Origin: Achromobacter sp. HZ34 | GTDB lineage: Bacteria > Pseudomonadota > Gammaproteobacteria > Burkholderiales > Burkholderiaceae_B | DNA length: 64,000 bases | Assembly (NCBI RefSeq): GCF_002209485.1 | Contig: NZ_NJIX01000003.1 | Location: forward strand, 1 to 64,000 | Direction of reading: 5' to 3' | Shown: piece after piece, positions 9,065 to 18,238 of the stretch | Layout: the number at the start of each line of letters is the position of its first letter | Position numbering within the stretch: the stretch's first letter is position 1 | Made by a program: the position numbers and the translations under genes | Notes under the pieces: generated by a model | The model's input: only the letters and a program-made list of their open reading frames with translations | The model's database searches: none | What the model was told of the DNA's origin: nothing

Positions 9065-9880
9065 ATGACGCGTATAGTTGTGGTCACTTCCGGCAAGGGC
9101 GGGGTAGGCAAGACGACCACCAGCGCCAGCTTTTCATCGGGGCTTGCCATGCGCGGGCACAAAACCGCGGTGATCGACTTCGACGTCGGCCTACGTAACC
9201 TGGACCTGATCATGGGCTGCGAACGCCGCGTGGTCTATGACTTCGTCAACGTCATCCAGGGCGAAGCCACGCTGAAGCAGGCCTTGATCAAGGACAAGCA
9301 ACTCGACAACCTGTTCGTGCTACCCGCCTCGCAAACGCGCGACAAGGATGCGCTGACGCAGGAAGGCGTGGGTAAGGTGATCGACGACCTGAAGGAAATG
9401 GGTTTCGACTACGTGGTCTGCGACTCGCCCGCCGGCATCGAGACCGGCGCGCTGCTGGCTGCCTATTACGCCGACGACGCCCTGGTGGTGACCAACCCGG
9501 AAGTGTCGTCGGTACGCGACTCCGACCGCATCCTTGGCATTCTGGCCGCCAAATCGCGCCGCGCGGTGCAAGGTGACGAGCCGGTCAAGGAATATCTGCT
9601 GCTGACCCGCTACAACCCCAAGCGGGTTTCCGATGGCGAAATGCTTTCGCTGCGCGATATCGAAGATATCCTGCGCATAAAGCTGATCGGCGTCATCCCC
9701 GAATCGGAATCGGTGCTGCAGGCGTCCAACCAGGGCCTGCCCGCCATTCACTTGAATGCCACCGACGTGTCCGAAGCCTACAAGGACGTCGTGGCGCGGT
9801 ACTTGGGCGAAGAAAAAGAGCTGCGTTTCACCGAATACAGCAAGCCGGGCTTCCTCAAGCGCATTTTCGGAGGAAAGTAA
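9065..9880 (+). CDS. minD: Septum site-determining ATPase MinD
   Basis: This 271-residue membrane-cycling ATPase recruits MinC and is released from the membrane by MinE. The deviant Walker A motif SGKGGVGKTT (Lys11, Lys16) opens the protein. CDSPAGIETGA carries the Walker B-like aspartate, and the end (PGFLKRIFGGK) is the amphipathic membrane-targeting helix. Length and start are standard. minE follows after three bases, so the two are co-translated. Confidence 0.98.
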   Translation: MTRIVVVTSGKGGVGKTTTSASFSSGLAMRGHKTAVIDFDVGLRNLDLIMGCERRVVYDFVNVIQGEATLKQALIKDKQLDNLFVLPASQTRDKDALTQEGVGKVIDDLKEMGFDYVVCDSPAGIETGALLAAYYADDALVVTNPEVSSVRDSDRILGILAAKSRRAVQGDEPVKEYLLLTRYNPKRVSDGEMLSLRDIEDILRIKLIGVIPESESVLQASNQGLPAIHLNATDVSEAYKDVVARYLGEEKELRFTEYSKPGFLKRIFGGK

Positions 9881-9883
9881 GCA

Positions 9884-10141
9884 ATGTCCCTGTTGTCGTT
9901 TCTGCTCGGTCAAAAGAAAAACACGGCAAGCGTTGCCAAGGAACGCTTGCAGATCATCCTGGCCCACGAGCGCTCCGGCCGCGATGGCTCATCGCCCGAC
10001 TACCTTCCGCAATTGCAGAAGGAGCTGATCGCTGTTATTTCCAAGTACGTGAAGATCAATCCGGACGACATCAAGGTGAACCTGGAGCGCCAGGACACCC
10101 TGGAGATCCTGGAAGTGAAGATCGAGATGCCCCAGCCCTGA
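9884..10141 (+). CDS. minE: Cell division topological specificity factor MinE
   Basis: This 85-residue protein stimulates MinD ATPase and drives pole-to-pole oscillation. The N-terminal [12 protein letters not shown] is the membrane/MinD-contact segment. [12 protein letters not shown] is the contact helix, and the C-terminal half ([13 protein letters not shown]) is the dimerising topological-specificity domain. It ends the minCDE cluster and is followed immediately by a strong hairpin terminator. Confidence 0.97.
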   Translation: MSLLSFLLGQKKNTASVAKERLQIILAHERSGRDGSSPDYLPQLQKELIAVISKYVKINPDDIKVNLERQDTLEILEVKIEMPQP

Positions 10142-10152
10142 CGGGGACCTCG

Positions 10153-10184
10153 AAACAAAAGGCCCCTCACGGGGCCTTTTGTTT
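10153..10184. terminator. Bidirectional rho-independent terminator between minE and ettA
   Basis: A perfect 14-bp stem (AAACAAAAGGCCCC paired with its complement) closes on a TCAC loop. A/T tracts on both sides let it act for minCDE on the plus strand and ettA on the minus strand. It fills the gap between the two convergent genes. Confidence 0.9.
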
Positions 10185-10195
10185 GCCTGCAAGCC

Positions 10196-11869
10196 TTATT
10201 TCAAGGCCTTGTAGCGCAGACGCTTGGGCTTGGCGCCTTCTTCGCCCAGGCGGCGCTTCTTGTCCTCTTCGTACTCCTGGTAGTTGCCGTCGAAGAACAC
10301 CACTTCCGAATCGCCCTCGAAGGCCAGGATGTGCGTGGCGATACGATCCAGGAACCAGCGATCGTGGCTGATCACCAGCACGCAACCCGGGAATTCGAGC
10401 AGCGCGTCTTCCAGCGCGCGCAAGGTTTCCACGTCGAGGTCGTTGGACGGTTCGTCCAGCAGCAGCACATTGCCGCCGGCAATCAGCGTCTTGGCCATGT
10501 GCAGACGGCCGCGTTCACCGCCCGACAGCTGGCCCACCACCTTGTTCTGGTCGCCGCCCTTGAAGTTGAAACGGCCCAGGTACGCGCGCGAGCCCATTTC
10601 GAACTTGCCCACCGTCAGGATGTCGGCGCCGTCGGCCACCGCGTCGAACACGGTCTTGCCGTCTTCCAGCGCGTCGCGCGACTGGTCGACATAAGCCAGC
10701 TTGACGGTCTGGCCTATCGCCACTTCGCCCGAATCCGGCTGCTCGCGGCCGGCAATCATGCGGAACAGCGTCGACTTGCCAGCGCCGTTGGGACCGATGA
10801 TGCCGACGATGGCGCCGGGCGGCACACGGAAGCTGAGGTTGTCGATCAGCAAACGATCGCCGTAGGCCTTGCTGACGTTCTTGAACTCGATGACCTCATT
10901 GCCCAGGCGCTCGCCCACGGGAATGAAGATTTCCTGGGTCTCGTTGCGCTTCTGGTATTCGTAGGAGGACAGTTCCTCGAAACGCGCCATGCGCGCCTTG
11001 GCCTTGGCCTGGCGTCCCTTGGGATTCTGGCGTACCCACTCCAGTTCTTTCTTGATGGTCTTCTGGCGCGCCGATTCGGACGACTCTTCCTGCTTCAGGC
11101 GGTCTTCCTTCTGTTCCAGCCAGGAACTGTAGTTGCCCTTCCAGGGAATGCCGTAACCGCGATCCAGTTCCAGGATCCATTCGGCGGCATTGTCGAGGAA
11201 GTAGCGATCGTGGGTCACGCCCACCACGGTGCCGGGGAATTTCTGCAGGAAGTGCTCCAGCCATTCGACGCTTTCCGCATCCAGGTGGTTGGTCGGCTCG
11301 TCCAGCAGCAGCATGTCGGGCTTGGACAGCAGCAGGCGGCACAGGGCCACGCGGCGCTTTTCACCGCCGGACAGCTTGTCGACCTTGGCGTCCCAGGGCG
11401 GCAGGCGCAGCGCATCGGCGGCGATTTCCATCTGGTGCTCGATGTCGTCGGAGCCGCTGGAAGCGGCCGCCGCGATGATGGCTTCCAGCTCGGCCTGCTC
11501 GGCAGCCAGCTTGTCGAAGTCGGCATCCGGCTCGGCGTAGGCCGCGTACACCTCATCCAGGCGCTTGCGGGCGGTGACCACCGCGCCCAGGCCCTCTTCG
11601 ACCGATTCGCGCACGGTGTGCTCGGGATTGAGCTGCGGCTCCTGCGGCAGGTAGCCGATGTTCAGGCCGGGCATGGGAACTGCCTCGCCTTCGATTTCCT
11701 TGTCGACGCCGGCCATGATCTTCAGCAGGGTCGATTTACCGGACCCGTTCAGGCCAAGCACGCCGATTTTGGCGCCGGGGAAGAACGACAGCGAGATATC
11801 GCGCAGGATCTGCCGCTTGGGCGGCACGATCTTGCCCACGCGATTCATGGTGTAGACGTATTGGGCCAT
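10196..11869 (-). CDS. ettA: Energy-dependent translational throttle protein EttA (ABC-F)
   Basis: This 557-residue cytosolic ABC-F protein binds the ribosomal E site and gates translation according to energy status. It has two ABC modules: Walker A GLNGSGKST near residue 40 and GPNGAGKST near 358. Signatures are LSGGEKRR and LSGGERGR, and Walker B motifs are MLLLDEPTNHLD and VLLLDEPSNDLD. The arm insert in the first module is present, and no membrane domain is found. The N-terminus MAQYVYTMNRVGK and the length (E. coli EttA 555) separate it from Uup and other ABC-F paralogues. It converges on minE across a shared terminator. Confidence 0.95.
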   Translation of the reverse strand: MAQYVYTMNRVGKIVPPKRQILRDISLSFFPGAKIGVLGLNGSGKSTLLKIMAGVDKEIEGEAVPMPGLNIGYLPQEPQLNPEHTVRESVEEGLGAVVTARKRLDEVYAAYAEPDADFDKLAAEQAELEAIIAAAASSGSDDIEHQMEIAADALRLPPWDAKVDKLSGGEKRRVALCRLLLSKPDMLLLDEPTNHLDAESVEWLEHFLQKFPGTVVGVTHDRYFLDNAAEWILELDRGYGIPWKGNYSSWLEQKEDRLKQEESSESARQKTIKKELEWVRQNPKGRQAKAKARMARFEELSSYEYQKRNETQEIFIPVGERLGNEVIEFKNVSKAYGDRLLIDNLSFRVPPGAIVGIIGPNGAGKSTLFRMIAGREQPDSGEVAIGQTVKLAYVDQSRDALEDGKTVFDAVADGADILTVGKFEMGSRAYLGRFNFKGGDQNKVVGQLSGGERGRLHMAKTLIAGGNVLLLDEPSNDLDVETLRALEDALLEFPGCVLVISHDRWFLDRIATHILAFEGDSEVVFFDGNYQEYEEDKKRRLGEEGAKPKRLRYKALK

Positions 11870-12065
11870 GGATGTAGGGACGAGATGAGAGTCAAACCCC
11901 GATTGTAGCCAGCCTGCGCCCGATGCTGGCGATTGCGCTCCTTCCCCTGGGAGGACGACAATAAGACGATATTGCTTGCAAGCTACTTTCGTTATGCTTG
12001 TGCCCCAGCGTATGACTCCGCCAAACGGGCGGTTTCATCACGCAGATTTACCAGGAATCATTGCT

Positions 12066-12584
12066 ATGTCCGCTTCAGCCACGCCCCCTGCATCCGTGTC
12101 CCGCTTCCAGACCGCGGAGCTGGATATGCTGGCCAAGACCGCCGATGCGCTCAGCGCTTATCTTGGCAAGCCCGTACTGGCTGAGGTCGACGCCACTGAG
12201 GAAGGCCTGGAATGGGTCACCTTCGGCATCCCTTTGGAGGAAAGCGCGGCCCACGATGGCGAAGACCCCGTGCGCGTGCAGATGGGCGGCCCCGGTTCGC
12301 GCCTGCTGGGCAATCGCGGCGGCCTCGATCACACTGACGAGGAGACGTTCGATTGCCTGTATCTGTGGGCCGTGCAGATCACCTTGACCGAAGGTGAGCG
12401 TTTCGTGAAGCTGGACCAGGATGGCGAGGAAGCCGCCTGGTCCGACGTCTTGATCGACGTGCTGCCCTTTGACCTGACGGACGAGGACCTTTCCGCGTTG
12501 GACGATGACGACGACGAGGATGATGACGATGACGACGAGGGCGAGCCAGGCCAGAGGATCGGCGATGGCGCGCACCGCCATTGA
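12066..12584 (+). CDS. Hypothetical protein with poly-acidic tail
   Basis: This 172-residue soluble protein has an N-terminal two-thirds of ordinary composition (VLAEVDATEEGLEWVTFG, VQMGGPGSRLLGN). The tail includes a stretch of about 15 nearly pure Asp/Glu residues around 144-159. The chosen ATG at 12066 follows a plausible leader; three upstream in-frame ATGs encode unlikely residues. It lies 66 bases before the transporter binding-protein gene and may be co-transcribed with it. No family recognised. Poly-acidic tails occur in proteins that chelate metals or mimic nucleic acid, but no role is claimed. Confidence 0.6.
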   Translation: MSASATPPASVSRFQTAELDMLAKTADALSAYLGKPVLAEVDATEEGLEWVTFGIPLEESAAHDGEDPVRVQMGGPGSRLLGNRGGLDHTDEETFDCLYLWAVQITLTEGERFVKLDQDGEEAAWSDVLIDVLPFDLTDEDLSALDDDDDEDDDDDDEGEPGQRIGDGAHRH

Positions 12585-12650
12585 CGCATCGCCTGAATCA
12601 AGACCGCCGCGACACGCCGTTATCAGTCCAATTCCCGGAGCCTCACCCCC

Positions 12651-13796
12651 ATGCTGTTGAGAACCGTCGGCACGCTGTTGGCCGCCGCCCTGCTGACCGC
12701 CAGCCCCGCGCACGCCCAGATGAAAGTGGGCGTGATCACCTCGTCCACCGGCCCCACGGCCATGGTGGGCATCCCGCAGAAAAACACCGTTCCCCTGTTG
12801 CCGGCGAAGCTGGGCGACCTGACGGTGGATTACGTCATCCTGGATGACGCCAGCGACCCCGCGCAATCAGTGGCGGCGGTGCACAAGCTGATCGATGAGC
12901 AACACGTCGATGCCATCATCGGACCGCCCGGCACGCCCAATACGCTGGCAATGATTCCCTTCGCCGCCGAGGCCGGCGTGCCTTTGCTGGCGCCGGTGGG
13001 GTCGGCGGCCGTGGTCCAGCCCATGGATGCGCAGAAGAAATGGGTCTTCAAGACCACGCAGAACGATGACCTGATTGCCCAGGCGCTGGTCGGCCACATG
13101 GTGGCCAACGGCGTCAAGACGGTGGGCTTCATCGGCCTGGGCGATGCCTATGGCGAGAACTGGTACAAGGTGTTCAGCGCGCTGGCGGCGGATCACGGGC
13201 TGCGCATCGTGGCGCAGGAACGCTATCAACGCAACGACAGCTCGGTCACTGGCCAGGCCCTGAAAGTGCTTGCCGCGCGGCCCGACGCCGTCCTGGTTGC
13301 GGCCACCGGCGCAGCCGCGGTGCTACCCCAGGTCACCCTGGTGGACAAAGGCTACAAGGGACGGTTCTACCAGACCCATGGCGCCGCCCTGCCCGACTTT
13401 CTCAAGCTGGGCGGCAAGAAAGTGGAAGGCACGGTGCTGGCGGCCAGCCTGATGCTGGTACTGCCGGAGATTCCCGCCACGCATCCCTCCAAGGCCGTGG
13501 CGCAGCGCTATATCGCGGCTTACGAACAGCGCTACCAGACCCTGCCCGCCACCTTCGGCGCCAATGTCTACGATGCGGGCCTGCTGCTGCAGAACGCGGT
13601 GCCGCAGGCCGCACGCGCGGGCAAGCCGGGGACGCCGGCATTTCGTGGCGCGCTGCGCGATGCCCTGGAGCAGACCCATGACCTGGTCGGCACCCAGGGC
13701 GTGTACAACATGACGCCGCAGGATCACAGCGGCTTCGACACGCGCGGCCGCGAACTCATCGTGGTGCGCGACGGTACCTGGAAACGCCTGCCGTGA
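12651..13796 (+). CDS. Periplasmic binding protein, branched-chain amino-acid ABC type
   Basis: This 381-residue solute-binding protein of the LivJ/LivK type (Peripla_BP_6) has a cleavable signal peptide ending near AHA at residues 21-23. Family features are VGVITSSTGP after cleavage, the ligand-pocket region IIGPPGTPNT, and VGFIGLGDAYGENW at the second lobe. The next gene, a fused permease-ATPase, overlaps its stop by four bases, so the two form one transport unit. The ligand may be a branched-chain amino acid or another carboxylate or amide; the sequence does not decide. Confidence 0.88.
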   Translation: MLLRTVGTLLAAALLTASPAHAQMKVGVITSSTGPTAMVGIPQKNTVPLLPAKLGDLTVDYVILDDASDPAQSVAAVHKLIDEQHVDAIIGPPGTPNTLAMIPFAAEAGVPLLAPVGSAAVVQPMDAQKKWVFKTTQNDDLIAQALVGHMVANGVKTVGFIGLGDAYGENWYKVFSALAADHGLRIVAQERYQRNDSSVTGQALKVLAARPDAVLVAATGAAAVLPQVTLVDKGYKGRFYQTHGAALPDFLKLGGKKVEGTVLAASLMLVLPEIPATHPSKAVAQRYIAAYEQRYQTLPATFGANVYDAGLLLQNAVPQAARAGKPGTPAFRGALRDALEQTHDLVGTQGVYNMTPQDHSGFDTRGRELIVVRDGTWKRLP

Positions 13797-15655
13797 AAGG
13801 CCTCGCCGCCGCCAACAAATCGGCGGTGAGGCCGCGTTATCTGCTATTCGCTTCGCTGGCGTTGCTGGCGATCGCGCCCGCGCTGGTGCCGACGCGCTAT
13901 GTGCTGCTGCTGGACCATATCGGCCTGGCGGCGCTGGTGGCGTTGGGCGTGGTGCTGCTCACCGGCATCGGCGGGCTGATCAGCCTGGCCCACGCCGGCT
14001 TCGTCGGAGTGGGCGCCTACGTCACGGCCATCCTGACGGCACAGGCGGGGGCGCTGCCCGGCGGGCTGGCGTGGCTGGGCGGATCGCCCTGGCTGGCGCT
14101 GCTGGCCGGCTTGCTGCTGACGCTGCTGCTGGCGGGCCTGCTGGGCTCGCTGACGGTGTGCCTGTCCAGCCCCTACCTGGCCATGTGCAGCATCGCGTGG
14201 GGCGTGGCGCTTCCCTATGCCTTCGGCATGTTGGGCGGACAGGACGGCATCGTGGGCATCCCGCCCATCCGCATCGCCGGCGTGGCGCTGGATACGGCCA
14301 GCCGCATGTATTACCTGATCTGGCTGGTGCTGCTGCTGGGCCTGTGGGTCCAGCGCAATCTGCTCGACTCACGCCAGGGCCGCGCCATGCGGGCGTTGCG
14401 CGGCGGGCGCCCCATGGCGGAGGCCATGGGCGTGGACAGCCGCTGGCTGCGTTTCGTGATCCTGCTCATCGCCGCCGCGCAGGCCTGCATCGCGGGCTGG
14501 CTGTATGCGCATCTGCAGCGCCATGTCGATCCCGCGCCCTTCAGCCTGCGCGCGGGCCTGGAATACCTGATCATGACCATCGTTGGCGGCTCTGCCCATG
14601 TCTGGGGGGCGTTGCTGGGCGCGGGGATCTTTACCGGGGCGGGACTATGGCTGCATGACATGCTGCCGCGCCTGCGGGAGCTGGCGTGGCTGCAGGGCGT
14701 GGGGGGCGGCTCCGGCGCCTATATCGGCTACGGCGGCCTGGAAATCATCGTGCTTGCCCTGGTTGCCTTGGTAGTGTTCCTGCGCTGGCGCGACGGATTG
14801 TGGCCCATGCTGGTGCGCCGCTTGCCGCTGCTACGCGAGGACGGCAAGGTGAATATGGCGGCGGAACCGCTGCCGCGCCGCCCCTTGCCGCCGCGCGGCG
14901 ACATCATTTTGGAAGCCGTGCGGGTGACGCGCCGGTTTGGCGGGTTGCTGGCCAATCGCCAGATCGACCTTGCCATCGAAGCCGGCAGCATCTTGGCGCT
15001 GATCGGTCCGCCCGGCGCGGGCAAGAGCACGTTGCTCGATCTGCTGTCGGGCATCGAGGCACCGACCACCGGCGCGATCGTGTTCATGGGCGACTCGGTG
15101 GCGGGCTGCGGTGCCCGGCGGGTTGCCGCGCAGGGGATGAGCCGCAGCTTCCAGCAAGCCATGCTGCTGGGCGAGCGCAGCGTGCTGGACAACGCCGCGC
15201 TGGGCGCGCATCTGCGCGGCACGCATGGCATCGCCGCCTGCGCCTGCCATGCCGACCGGCGCGAGGAAGCCCGCCTGCTGGCCGAGACCACGCGCCAGCT
15301 GGAAAGGGTGGGCCTGGGCGATTGCCTGCACCTGCCCGCCGCCAGCTTGCCGCCCGGACGCCAGCGCCTGCTCGAAATCGCCCGGGCCCTGGCGGCGGAT
15401 CCCTACCTGCTGCTGCTGGACGAACCGACGGCGGGCCTGCGGGCCGAGGAGAAACAAAGCCTGGCGGCATTGCTGGGCAAGCTGCGCGCCGACGGCATGT
15501 CCATACTGCTGGCCGACCACGACCGCGAATTCGTCATGATGCTGGCCGACCAGGTCCTGGTCATGGATGCCGGCGCCATCACCGCCCGCGGCACGCCCGC
15601 GGAGGTACGCCATCACCCGGCGCTCCTGGCCGCCTACACCAGCACGGTGCCATAG
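13793..15655 (+). CDS. Fused LivM-type permease and LivG-type ATPase
   Basis: This 620-residue protein joins a LivM-like integral membrane permease (about residues 1-345, with GLISLAHAGFVGVGAY and GSAHVWGALLGAG) to a LivG-like ABC ATPase (about 365-620). The ATPase has Walker A GPPGAGKST near 405, Walker B YLLLLDEPTAGL and an H-loop LLADHDREF. Its signature region reads SLPPGRQR instead of the usual LSGGQ-like LPYGxQR of LivG. It starts at a GTG overlapping the binding-protein stop (GTGA). No LivH permease or LivF ATPase gene is in the window, so the transporter may homodimerise or borrow partners. Direct LivM-LivG fusions are known in proteobacteria as far as I recall. Confidence 0.88.
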   Translation: MKGLAAANKSAVRPRYLLFASLALLAIAPALVPTRYVLLLDHIGLAALVALGVVLLTGIGGLISLAHAGFVGVGAYVTAILTAQAGALPGGLAWLGGSPWLALLAGLLLTLLLAGLLGSLTVCLSSPYLAMCSIAWGVALPYAFGMLGGQDGIVGIPPIRIAGVALDTASRMYYLIWLVLLLGLWVQRNLLDSRQGRAMRALRGGRPMAEAMGVDSRWLRFVILLIAAAQACIAGWLYAHLQRHVDPAPFSLRAGLEYLIMTIVGGSAHVWGALLGAGIFTGAGLWLHDMLPRLRELAWLQGVGGGSGAYIGYGGLEIIVLALVALVVFLRWRDGLWPMLVRRLPLLREDGKVNMAAEPLPRRPLPPRGDIILEAVRVTRRFGGLLANRQIDLAIEAGSILALIGPPGAGKSTLLDLLSGIEAPTTGAIVFMGDSVAGCGARRVAAQGMSRSFQQAMLLGERSVLDNAALGAHLRGTHGIAACACHADRREEARLLAETTRQLERVGLGDCLHLPAASLPPGRQRLLEIARALAADPYLLLLDEPTAGLRAEEKQSLAALLGKLRADGMSILLADHDREFVMMLADQVLVMDAGAITARGTPAEVRHHPALLAAYTSTVP

Positions 15656-15871
15656 CGACAGCGGCACGCAGCAAGCGTCCCCACCACCCTGCCTCCCAGC
15701 GTGCGATAGAACTGACAGGGACGCTGGAGCCGCCCACCGCCTCAGCCTACGGAGCGATAGCCCAAGAAGGGGGCGATGGGGGTCACCCCCATAAAAAAAC
15801 CTTCCCCGGTCACCAATCCTCCCTCCCGTCTGCTGCGCAGTAGAATGCGTGATCAATTTTCTGGACCGAGC

Positions 15872-16804
15872 ATGGACGCCGCCCACGTTCAACTGAACGA
15901 CATCGCCTTGTTCGTCGAAGTCGCCCGGCGCAAGAGCTTCAGCCTTGCCGCGCGCGCGCTCGACATGCCCACGTCGACGCTATCCCGCCGCATCAGCGAA
16001 CTGGAGAAGGCCGTAGGCATGCGGCTGCTCAATCGCAATACGCGGCGCCTGGACCTGACCGATGCAGGCCAGGTGTATTTCGAGCGCTGCCAGAGCCTGG
16101 TGGACGAAGCCCGCTTCGCGCATGAGCAACTGGTGTCCATTTCCAGCCAGCCGCAGGGCAAGCTCATCGTCAGCATGCCGGACAGCCTGGCCTTGCTGTT
16201 GTTGTCGGATTCGCTGCAGGAATTCACCGACCTGTATCCCGAGCTGGAATGCGAACTCGACCTCAGCCTGCGCGCCGCCGACCCGCATGCCGCGCCCTTC
16301 GATGTGATGTTGCGCCTGGGCGAACCCAGCACGCCCAACAACGGCATGGAGGTGCGCGAACTGATCTCGCTGACGCGGCATCTGTACGCGTCGGACGAAT
16401 ACGTGGCACGCCACGGCGAACCTGCAACGCCGGCGGACCTGCGTGCGCATGAATGCCTGCGTGGCTATGCCAATGAAACCGCCTCTACGTGGCTGCTGAC
16501 GCGCGACGGCACGCAGGAACGCATCGTCGTCGAAGGCCGCGTCACGGCCAACAACATGGGCATGCTGAGCGACTTCGTCAGCCTGGGCATGGGCATCGCC
16601 CCCCTGCCCGTCTATGCCGCCACCCAAGGCCGCATTTCGCGCGATCATTCCTTGCGCCGCGTCCTGCCCGAATGGTCGGCCGCCCCCATGCCCCTGTACG
16701 CCGTTTTCCCGTCGCGCATCATGCCGGCCAAGACCCGCGCCTTCATGGACTTCATCCTCCCGCGCCTGGAAGCCGCCAACGGCCAGGCGGCAGAGCAGGA
16801 CTGA
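15872..16804 (+). CDS. LysR-family transcriptional regulator
   Basis: This 310-residue DNA-binding regulator has an N-terminal winged helix-turn-helix (about residues 8-66) with ALFVEVARRKSFSLAARALD and STLSRRISELEKAVG. A type 2 periplasmic-binding-like effector domain follows. The start at 15872 matches the family N-terminus; an ATG at 15845 is an alternative. It lies 216 bases after the transporter fusion on the same strand and may or may not regulate it. The VARRKSFSLAARAL form resembles the CrgA/PA2267-like subgroup. The effector is unknown. Confidence 0.92.
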   Translation: MDAAHVQLNDIALFVEVARRKSFSLAARALDMPTSTLSRRISELEKAVGMRLLNRNTRRLDLTDAGQVYFERCQSLVDEARFAHEQLVSISSQPQGKLIVSMPDSLALLLLSDSLQEFTDLYPELECELDLSLRAADPHAAPFDVMLRLGEPSTPNNGMEVRELISLTRHLYASDEYVARHGEPATPADLRAHECLRGYANETASTWLLTRDGTQERIVVEGRVTANNMGMLSDFVSLGMGIAPLPVYAATQGRISRDHSLRRVLPEWSAAPMPLYAVFPSRIMPAKTRAFMDFILPRLEAANGQAAEQD

Positions 16805-16966
16805 ACTTCCGCGCCACGGCGGGAGCAGGCTGCACCCCAGCAGACTATTCAGGCCCGTCACCCGTATGAACTCACGGACGACGTCCAGCCTGGCTGCCGT
16901 CGTTGGGTGCCGATTCGTGAAGGTTCAAGCTTGAATGGCGTGGTGCTTCAGGCAGGCGCCAAAAAC

Positions 16967-16992
16967 AAAAAAGGCCCCGGAGGGCCTTTTTT
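16967..16992 (-). terminator. Rho-independent terminator after the 42-residue gene
   Basis: On the minus strand an AAAAAAGGCCC stem closes on a TCCG loop and is followed by a T-rich run. It sits 20 bases after the stop of the small basic gene. The plus strand also ends in seven T, so it can also terminate the LysR transcript. Confidence 0.85.
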
Positions 16993-17011
16993 TGGATGAA
17001 ACCAGGCGGGA

Positions 17012-17140
17012 TTACACGCGCTTGATCTTTTCCAGCATCTTGAACACGCCCTTGGGCGAGTTGACGAACAGGCGCTTGAAGGCCTTGCCCAGGCAGCGGC
17101 GTTCGAGGGTGTTACGGCGGGTGCGTTTGCGTTCAGCCAT
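17012..17140 (-). CDS. 42-residue basic protein of unknown function
   Basis: The gene encodes a 42-residue, strongly basic protein that starts MAERKRTRRNTLERR and ends LEKIKRV, with one cysteine (CLGKAF). A clear ribosome site (GGAGAA) lies eight bases before the ATG, and a rho-independent terminator lies 20 bases after the stop, so it has the layout of a complete single-gene transcript. About a third of its residues are Lys or Arg, with a likely helical middle (KAFKRLF). The composition suggests RNA or ribosome binding, but it does not match ribosomal proteins bL34, bL36, bS21 or bTHX as I know them. It lies downstream of kdgK on the same strand. Confidence 0.72.
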   Translation of the reverse strand: MAERKRTRRNTLERRCLGKAFKRLFVNSPKGVFKMLEKIKRV

Positions 17141-17311
17141 GATGATTCTCCGATCAGCGATGGTCCACTGACGGACACATCAAGGGTAGCGAGCACATGA
17201 AGTGCGGAAAAAAGCCCGCGCAACGGCTGGAGGAAACCCAGGCTGGCGGCAACTTAGGAAAACCCGGCATTCTACCTGGATTTTGAAGAAGCTGCCTGGA
17301 AGCCTCCTGGA

Positions 17312-18238
17312 CTAGCCCCCCGCCAGCAAAGCCCGCACCGCATCCGGCCGCGGCACCGGTTGCACGGCGCCATAACCCTGCGTCGACAAGGCCGCCGCCG
17401 CATTGGCGTAGCGCACCGCATCCGACCACTCATCGCCCTGGGCCCGGCGTGCCAGCAGGCAGCCCGCGAAGCAGTCGCCCGCACCGGTGGCATCCACCGA
17501 CGCCACCCGCAGGCCGACGATGGGCCGGCGCTGCTCGCCATCGTCCAGCACCGCGCCAGACTTGCCCAGCTTCAGCACCACCACGCCCCGCGCGCCAGCC
17601 GCACGGATCCAGTCCAGCGTACGTGACGGATCCTCATGGCCGGTCAGGTGCATCATGTCGTCCATGCTGGGCAGGAACACATCGGCCAGGCCGATGGCTT
17701 CGCGCAGGATGGCGCGCGCCCGGTCCACCGGCCACAGACGCAGCCGCAGATTGGAGTCCAGGCAGACCTGCGTGCCCGCCGCGCGGGCCTGCGCGATCGC
17801 GGCAAACACCGTATCGCAGGCGTTGGCGCTGATGGCCAGGCTGATCCCCGAGACGTGCAGGAAACGCGCGCGCTGCACCAGTCCATGCGCCAGATCCGCC
17901 GGCTGCATGCGGCTGGCCGCCGAATCGTGCCGCATATAGCTGAATACATGCCCCTGCGGACCGTGCTGAACGAAGTACAGGCCGGTGTGCGCCTGCGCAT
18001 CGACCAGGACGCCGCTGGTGTCGACCTGCTCCGCGCGCCACAGCGCCAGCAACTGCTCGCCAAACGCATCGGCGCCGACCCGCGTCAGGTACGCGCAGCG
18101 CGCCCCCTGGCGCGCCGCGGCGATCACCGCGTTGGAGGTATCGCCCCCGAAGCCCTGCAGGAACTCCGGCTGACCGGGGCGCGTCTGGTTGAACTCCAGC
18201 AAGGGCTCGCCCAGCGCGACGATGTCGAAATCAGCCAT
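17312..18238 (-). CDS. kdgK: 2-Keto-3-deoxygluconate kinase (PfkB family)
   Basis: This 308-residue cytosolic ribokinase-fold kinase phosphorylates 2-keto-3-deoxygluconate, or the galactonate isomer, to the 6-phospho product that the next enzyme cleaves. It shows GEPLLEFNQ at the N-terminus, the glycine-rich GGDTSNAVIAAARQG, and the PfkB C-terminal signature with catalytic Asp (DATGAGDCFAG). The ATG at 18238 overlaps the end of eda by eight bases. Gluco- versus galacto-specificity cannot be settled from sequence. Confidence 0.9.
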   Translation of the reverse strand: MADFDIVALGEPLLEFNQTRPGQPEFLQGFGGDTSNAVIAAARQGARCAYLTRVGADAFGEQLLALWRAEQVDTSGVLVDAQAHTGLYFVQHGPQGHVFSYMRHDSAASRMQPADLAHGLVQRARFLHVSGISLAISANACDTVFAAIAQARAAGTQVCLDSNLRLRLWPVDRARAILREAIGLADVFLPSMDDMMHLTGHEDPSRTLDWIRAAGARGVVVLKLGKSGAVLDDGEQRRPIVGLRVASVDATGAGDCFAGCLLARRAQGDEWSDAVRYANAAAALSTQGYGAVQPVPRPDAVRALLAGG

